Of a DNA stretch of 11,016 nucleotides, positions 7,930-11,016 are shown in pieces (within the stretch, counting starts at the first letter, position 1; each line of letters begins with the position of its first letter). The translations under genes were made by a program, and so were the position numbers. The notes below the pieces were generated by a model. The model was not told where the DNA came from. It saw only the letters and a list, made by a program, of their open reading frames with translations, and did no database searches. The DNA comes from an uncultured Bacteroidales bacterium (GTDB lineage: Bacteria > Bacteroidota > Bacteroidia > Bacteroidales > UBA932), in assembly GCA_927798505.1 (NCBI GenBank), contig CAKMNE010000038.1:1-11016 (forward strand), written 5' to 3'.

Positions 7930-8352
7930 ATGAAAAAAATTCTCGTTAGCCTGTTTGCAGTTCTTGCTATGGGCATCGCAGCAAACGCTGCAAACTATTC
8001 AGTAGATGAGGCTTCCATCGACGCAATGATCGAGGCAGCTGCCGAGGTTTCTCCTCTCGCAATGGAGTCTGCTGCTCCTGCAGTAACCGATGTTACCATT
8101 CATATCGGTTCAAACCCTCAGCCAATCGTAGCATTCGTGCTCTCAGTTATTCCTGTAACCGGCTGGCTCGCTTGCCATCGTATGTATATGGGAACATCAC
8201 CGCTCGCTGTTATCCTCAACATCGTAACCGGTGACGGCTTCGGTATTGTTTATGTTATCGATGCTGTTATGCTCCTGCTCGGTGTGCTGGATGACAATAT
8301 AGCACCATATTGCAACAACCCTCGTTGGTGGATGTGGGCAGACATTATCTAA
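7930..8352 (+). CDS. Exported TM2-domain protein (first gene of envelope operon)
   Basis: A 140-aa protein not recognised beyond its domain. Residues 1-20 form a signal peptide (KK, hydrophobic core, cleavage about ANA/AN). Residues 21-63 are an Ala/Glu-rich linker with many small side chains. Residues 64-120 match the TM2 domain pattern: a first hydrophobic helix (IVAFVLSVIPVTGW), then the CHRMYMG turn in place of the family's HRFYxG, then a Gly-rich GDGFGIVYVIDAV helix with the conserved Asp at 111. The tail PRWWMWADII is aromatic. Expected location is the inner membrane with the N-terminus outside. TM2 domains have no single known biochemical function. Codons are biased to GCA/GCT, CGT and CCT, unlike the GCC-rich genes that follow, suggesting high expression. 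A strong hairpin starts just after the next gene's ATG, 15 bp downstream. Confidence 0.85.
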   Translation: MKKILVSLFAVLAMGIAANAANYSVDEASIDAMIEAAAEVSPLAMESAAPAVTDVTIHIGSNPQPIVAFVLSVIPVTGWLACHRMYMGTSPLAVILNIVTGDGFGIVYVIDAVMLLLGVLDDNIAPYCNNPRWWMWADII

Positions 8353-8367
8353 TAGCTTTTTACACAA

Positions 8368-9078
8368 ATGATTAGGAAGCACGGTATTCTCACCGTGCTT
8401 CTTCTGCTCTACGCACTTACGGCCTCCGCCCAGAAGCGGGTCAGCGCCGACGTGGAGACGAAGACACTGGTGGGAAACAGCGTAGTAACTGCAACGAAGA
8501 CCGTTTATTGCTCCAATAACGGCCGTCTTGTCGTAGCTGTCCACAAGCCTCTGGAATACATTATGGAGACCAATGTGAACAGGGAGACCAGGTTCTATTT
8601 CCCTAATACAAATGAGGTTCTTGTGGAAAACTCGGGAATGGAAGGAGCTTCCGACGAGTTGCTTTCGCTCTTCCTGTTCGGAAGACTTGAGGACCTGGGG
8701 GTTGGACTTGAGGGCTACCGCCTTCTTGCTACAGAAAATGTGGAGGACGGAATGGTCAAGAAGACCTTCCGCACCGAAAAGAAGGAACTTCCTCCATTCT
8801 GTGAGATTGTCTATAAGGATTATCTCCCTATTTTCAGTGCCACTCTTGACGCAGACAGGAATTATATCACCAAAGTTTACTACTCCCAATACAGGGAAGT
8901 GGGCTGGATGCCTTTCCCGCACAGGAGTACAATGATTACCTACACTTCCCCCAAAGACTCTACCATTACGAGGACGATTTACTCCAATGTGGTCCTGGAC
9001 GGCGACGACCCTATGTTCGATTTCACCGTTCCGTCCAACGCAAAACCGATGGATATGAGTGACAAAAACCGCAAATGA
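8368..9078 (+). CDS. LolA-like periplasmic protein
   Basis: A 236-aa protein with a signal peptide (about 1-21, ASA/Q). The mature part is predicted beta-rich: alternating hydrophobic strands, the segment KPLEYIMETN at about 60-69 followed by TRFYFPNTNEVLVEN (about 74-88), and a final DDPMFDFTVPSNAK. This order (a Pro-anchored strand, a segment naming the surface state, then a closing FxFxxP) resembles LolA/LolB-type lipoprotein carriers, whose half-barrel binds acyl chains. I see no diagnostic motif, so this is a fold-level guess. LolA moves lipoproteins across the periplasm to the outer membrane, but a substrate cannot be assigned here. It overlaps the next gene by 4 bp (ATGA). Its first codons form a perfect 10-bp hairpin. 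No lipobox, so probably soluble. Confidence 0.55.
   Translation: MIRKHGILTVLLLLYALTASAQKRVSADVETKTLVGNSVVTATKTVYCSNNGRLVVAVHKPLEYIMETNVNRETRFYFPNTNEVLVENSGMEGASDELLSLFLFGRLEDLGVGLEGYRLLATENVEDGMVKKTFRTEKKELPPFCEIVYKDYLPIFSATLDADRNYITKVYYSQYREVGWMPFPHRSTMITYTSPKDSTITRTIYSNVVLDGDDPMFDFTVPSNAKPMDMSDKNRK
8376..8401 (+). promoter_or_regulatory. Perfect hairpin at the start of the LolA-like gene
   Basis: GAAGCACGGT (8376-8385) and ACCGTGCTTC (8392-8401) pair without mismatch around a 6-nt ATTCTC loop. The stem starts 6 bases after the ATG at 8368-8370. The bases after it (TTCTGCTCT) are pyrimidine-rich but not a T run, so it is a weak terminator at best. It may attenuate or protect the mRNA between gene 1 and gene 2, or limit initiation on gene 2. 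Confidence 0.5.
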
Positions 9079-9458
9079 AACGCCTGCTGACCATAGTTCT
9101 GCTGCTTTTTGCCTTCCTTCCCGCTTTCAGTCAGGGAGGTGGAGACAGGGCTTTGGTGTCAGAGGCTCTTGCTGCCGGAAGAAAGGCGCCCTCCGATTCC
9201 TCTGCCCACCCGGCGTGGGACCTGGTACGCCACCAGATCAGCGGCTCCTGCAAGTTCGAGACGGAATGCATAGACTTTCTGCCCGCAGCGGTAAAGGCCT
9301 ATGGCCCGGTTCGCGGTTTCTTCTCATATCTTGACAGGGTCACGAGGTGCAGCCGGGTTGGCACAGCCTCCTATCCCGCATCCCTTAAGACAAGGCAGGG
9401 ACGCATCCGGGAAGATGAAAGAGCCTACAGGAGGAGGCGTAAAGATGCGGAAGACTAA
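9075..9458 (+). CDS. Exported YidD-like (haemolytic-domain) protein
   Basis: A 127-aa protein. Residues 1-20 are a clear signal peptide (MKRLL, hydrophobic core, AFSQ). The core at about 55-95 matches YidD: Cys59-x5-Cys65, then 26 residues, then Cys92. E. coli YidD has CRFQPTC and the same 26-residue gap to its third Cys. Also shared: AVKAYGPVRGFF, like the family's A-x4-xG-x3-G, and RVTRC like RxxRC. The usual closing GGxDPVP is absent; instead a basic, charged tail (about 103-127) includes RRRR. YidD proteins normally lack a signal peptide, are about 70-90 aa, act at the cytoplasmic face to help YidC-dependent insertion, and lie beside rnpA/yidC. This copy is in a different setting. Start is fixed by the signal peptide and the ATGA overlap. 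Three consecutive AGG codons (9429-9437) overlap the next gene's ribosome site. Confidence 0.78.
   Translation: MKRLLTIVLLLFAFLPAFSQGGGDRALVSEALAAGRKAPSDSSAHPAWDLVRHQISGSCKFETECIDFLPAAVKAYGPVRGFFSYLDRVTRCSRVGTASYPASLKTRQGRIREDERAYRRRRKDAED
9430..9437 (+). promoter_or_regulatory. Strong Shine-Dalgarno site deciding the start at 9445
   Basis: GGAGGAGG lies 7 bases before ATG 9445, inside the end of the YidD-like gene. It is the only strong Shine-Dalgarno I see in the window, and such sites are uncommon in Bacteroidota. It supports the start at 9445, where a signal peptide begins, over any earlier in-frame start. Confidence 0.6.
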
Positions 9459-10287
9459 GCTCCTTCTTGCCCTGCTGCTTGTCTGCGCGCCTGTTTGCCG
9501 TGCCCAGCAGCGCCCTATTTCTCAGGATTTGGGCTTTATAGATTACCTCATCGGGAACAATTTCACTACCGATGCGCTCAGCTGGCTGGACGGCAATGCC
9601 TACCAGCCTTCCGATACACTGGCGTATCTTCGCGGACTCACCCTTTATACCGCAGGCAAGCTCGAACTCGCTGCCGAGCAGTTCTCCAAGGTCCCTGCAG
9701 AGTCCGGCTACTACGACAGGAGCGTGTTTTATGGTGTAGTTTCCGACGCCTATTCGGGCAGCTACGACAGGGGCCTGGGGCGGCTTGAGGCCTATAACGG
9801 TCCGTATCAGGAACTGAAATATTTCGAGATGGCAGCGCTGTCCCTGCTGAAGGACGACAAGGCAGGGTACAAGGCGGCTGCATCCGCTTTCACATATTCC
9901 GATTACACTATGACCGAAGGGGAGAGGCTGTTCGACAAGGTTTATGACGAGCGCTATGCCACCCCGCAGAAAAGCCCTTGGCTTGCCGCCGGACTTTCTG
10001 CCGCGATTCCCGGACTCGGGAAGATTTATGCCGGACGCAAAGACGAGGGAATAGCCGCCCTGATGACTGTCGGGGTGCTTGCCGGTTTCACCGCCGAGGC
10101 CTGGGTCAAGAAGGGCCCTACGGACTGGAGGACCATAGTTTTCGGAACGCTCGGCTCTTTATTCTACATAGGAAATATCTACGGAAGTTATATGTCCGTA
10201 GGCATATATAACGATACACTCAAAGATGCGCAGAACACTGCTGTTGTTTTCAATCTTCATCTTCCTGTCCGCAGCATTTTCAAGTAG
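9445..10287 (+). CDS. Exported helical (TPR-like) protein with C-terminal TM2-like membrane hairpin
   Basis: A 280-aa protein of unknown function. Residues 1-20 are a signal peptide (MRKTKLLLALLL, RA/QQ). Residues about 25-170 are helical and read like tetratricopeptide repeats, e.g. DTLAYLRGLTLYTAGKLELA at about 57-76 and the following AEQFSKV and YYDRSVFYGVVSDAY stretches. Residues about 178-260 are a membrane region: LSAAIPGLGKIYAGRKDEGI at about 184-203, followed by hydrophobic spans (ALMTVGVLAGFTAEAW, IVFGTLGSLFYIGNIYGSYM). The PGLGxxYxG turn is shared with TM2-type and Bacteroidota DUF5683-like proteins. The frame is open upstream to 9301, but that extension runs through the YidD-like coding sequence and lacks a signal peptide. 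Overlaps the YidD-like gene by 14 nt and the next gene by 62 nt. The C-terminal half resembles the next gene's, suggesting duplication. Confidence 0.8.
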   Translation: MRKTKLLLALLLVCAPVCRAQQRPISQDLGFIDYLIGNNFTTDALSWLDGNAYQPSDTLAYLRGLTLYTAGKLELAAEQFSKVPAESGYYDRSVFYGVVSDAYSGSYDRGLGRLEAYNGPYQELKYFEMAALSLLKDDKAGYKAAASAFTYSDYTMTEGERLFDKVYDERYATPQKSPWLAAGLSAAIPGLGKIYAGRKDEGIAALMTVGVLAGFTAEAWVKKGPTDWRTIVFGTLGSLFYIGNIYGSYMSVGIYNDTLKDAQNTAVVFNLHLPVRSIFK

Positions 10288-10909
10288 AGCCGACGCTCAG
10301 ACTGCCCGCAGGGATTCGCTGCTTTTCGAGGCGGCGAAGTGCGAGAGGATTGTCTATGAGGCGCAGAATCCGCGTGAGGTCAACGCCGCGCTCAGGCGCA
10401 AGGCGGAACTCTACAAGCAGGCGGGGCTCTACAAGGAAGCGGGCACTACGCTCGAGCGCGTGCGTATGTACCTGGTGGCTGCGCCTGAGCGCGGCGACGT
10501 GCTTGTACAGAAAGCCCTGTGCGCCTTCCTTGCGGAGGATTATGATTCTGCGATGTCACTGCTCGCCGAGGCAGGGGTCGAGTGCAACTATGTCCAGCCC
10601 AAACTTAAAAATGAATGGGCAGCGATGCTGCTTACCCTTCTTGTGCCGGCAGGCTATTGCTATGTCGGAGCGCCGGGGGAGGGATTGGTGTCCACTGCTC
10701 TCAACGCCGCTTCCGTCACCTGGGCGGTGACCCAGATAAGTGCCGGGCTTCCTGTCATCGGCATTCTCGGAGGTTGCCTTTGCCTCAGCGAGACCTATAT
10801 GGGTGCGCAGGAAAGAGTTGCCTATCTTCTTGAACTTCACAACCGGGAGGCCCTTCGCGAGGCCAAGCGCAGCGCTGTCGGCAAAGCACTTCTGGACTGC
10901 CTGCAGTAA
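10226..10909 (+). CDS. Exported helical protein with C-terminal TM2-like hairpin (diverged paralog of preceding gene)
   Basis: A 227-aa protein of unknown function, last in the operon. Residues 1-24 form a signal peptide (MRRTLLLFSIFIF, ADA/Q). Residues about 28-125 are helical with alternating A/L/Y/R spacing typical of TPR-like repeats (ALRRKAELYKQAGLYKEAGT at about 55-74; VQKALCAFLAEDYDSAMSLL at about 94-113). Residues about 131-190 hold two hydrophobic spans separated by a Gly/Pro turn, LLVPAGYCYVGAPGEGLVST at about 138-157, which lines up with IPGLGKIYAGRKDEGI of the preceding protein. Both end in a matching SETYMGAQE or YGSYMSVGI segment. The start is set by the signal peptide and lies 62 nt inside the preceding gene. 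It ends 3 bp before the terminator of the convergent tRNA gene. Confidence 0.78.
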   Translation: MRRTLLLFSIFIFLSAAFSSRADAQTARRDSLLFEAAKCERIVYEAQNPREVNAALRRKAELYKQAGLYKEAGTTLERVRMYLVAAPERGDVLVQKALCAFLAEDYDSAMSLLAEAGVECNYVQPKLKNEWAAMLLTLLVPAGYCYVGAPGEGLVSTALNAASVTWAVTQISAGLPVIGILGGCLCLSETYMGAQERVAYLLELHNREALREAKRSAVGKALLDCLQ

Positions 10910-10911
10910 AC

Positions 10912-10942
10912 AAAAACGCACCGGCCTTTGCCGATGCGCTTT
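10912..10942 (-). terminator. Intrinsic terminator of the tRNA-Arg gene
   Basis: On the minus strand a 13-bp stem (AAAGCGCATCGGC with GCCGGTGCGTTTT, two G-T pairs, AAAG loop) is followed by a T run (10916-10912). Arms lie at 10942-10930 and 10925-10913. On the plus strand the same stem has C-A mismatches and no T run, so it mainly ends the tRNA transcript. I see no separate plus-strand terminator for the five-gene operon. Confidence 0.75.
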
Positions 10943-11016
10943 GGTAGTCTCTACAGGAATCGAACCTGTATTTAAGGTTTAGGAAACCTTCGTTCTATCC
11001 GTTGAACTAAGAGACC
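10942..11016 (-). tRNA. tRNA-Arg (anticodon CCT)
   Basis: The minus strand from 11016 folds as a full cloverleaf: acceptor GGTCTCT with AGAGACT, D arm GTTC-GAAC with GG in its loop, anticodon stem AAGGT-ACCTT with loop TTCCTAA (anticodon CCT, reading AGG), a 4-nt variable loop, T stem ACAGG-CCTGT with loop TTCGATT, discriminator A (10945) and an encoded CCA (10944-10942). A20 and C35, arginine identity bases in E. coli, are present. The first acceptor pair is G-U. The 5' end coincides with the window edge. Confidence 0.93.

Noticed and set aside
8197..8922. Minus-strand open frame of 241 codons across the TM2 and LolA-like genes
   Set aside because: It spans two plus-strand genes that have signal peptides and a promoter; the antisense product has no recognisable feature.
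9301..9444. Upstream in-frame extension of the first TPR-like protein
   Set aside because: It is a shadow of the YidD-like coding frame. The signal peptide and Shine-Dalgarno fix the start at 9445.
10912..11016. tRNA gene next to the accessory-looking operon as an integration site
   Set aside because: There is no integrase, no repeat of the tRNA 3' end inside the window, and a normal terminator lies between them.

Overview
The window looks like chromosome from a member of Bacteroidota, most likely order Bacteroidales. The promoters I can find follow the Bacteroidota pattern (-7 element TAnnTTTG). Shine-Dalgarno sequences are almost absent. CysS carries HHECE and KMGKS variants that I associate with this phylum. 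I cannot place the organism below order. I see no transposase, integrase, phage gene, CRISPR array or long repeat.

Layout. Positions 1-2076 hold the 3' half of rpoC (+), closed by a bidirectional terminator. A minus-strand pair follows: folD (GTG start, 4026 down to 3163) and a threonine aldolase-family PLP enzyme. The two share one base (TAATG) and both touch glycine/one-carbon metabolism. A divergent promoter region at about 4027-4081 separates them from cysS and xth (+), which are 1 bp apart. The xth gene converges, with a 10-bp gap, on a minus-strand pair: a TrmH/SpoU-family rRNA or tRNA methyltransferase (7840 to 7037) and a short, divergent aroE (7044 to 6367), overlapping by 8 bp. All of this is housekeeping.

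The part of most interest is the plus-strand operon 7930-10909, driven by a good Bacteroidota promoter at 7845-7875. It encodes five proteins, each with an N-terminal signal peptide: (1) a small TM2-domain protein with codon use of a highly expressed gene; (2) a LolA-like periplasmic protein; (3) an exported YidD-like protein that keeps the three-cysteine spacing of YidD but has a signal peptide and lacks the usual C-terminal tail; (4) and (5) two proteins of the same design, an exported helical (TPR-like) region followed by a TM2-like membrane hairpin, which look like diverged tandem paralogs. Genes 2-5 overlap one another (4, 14 and 62 nt). Because LolA carries lipoproteins and YidD assists YidC-dependent membrane insertion, I infer an envelope or membrane-protein biogenesis or assembly module. 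Its function is unproven and I know of no description of this exact combination.

The window ends with a minus-strand tRNA-Arg(CCT) gene with encoded CCA. Its own terminator lies in the short gap between it and the five-gene operon.
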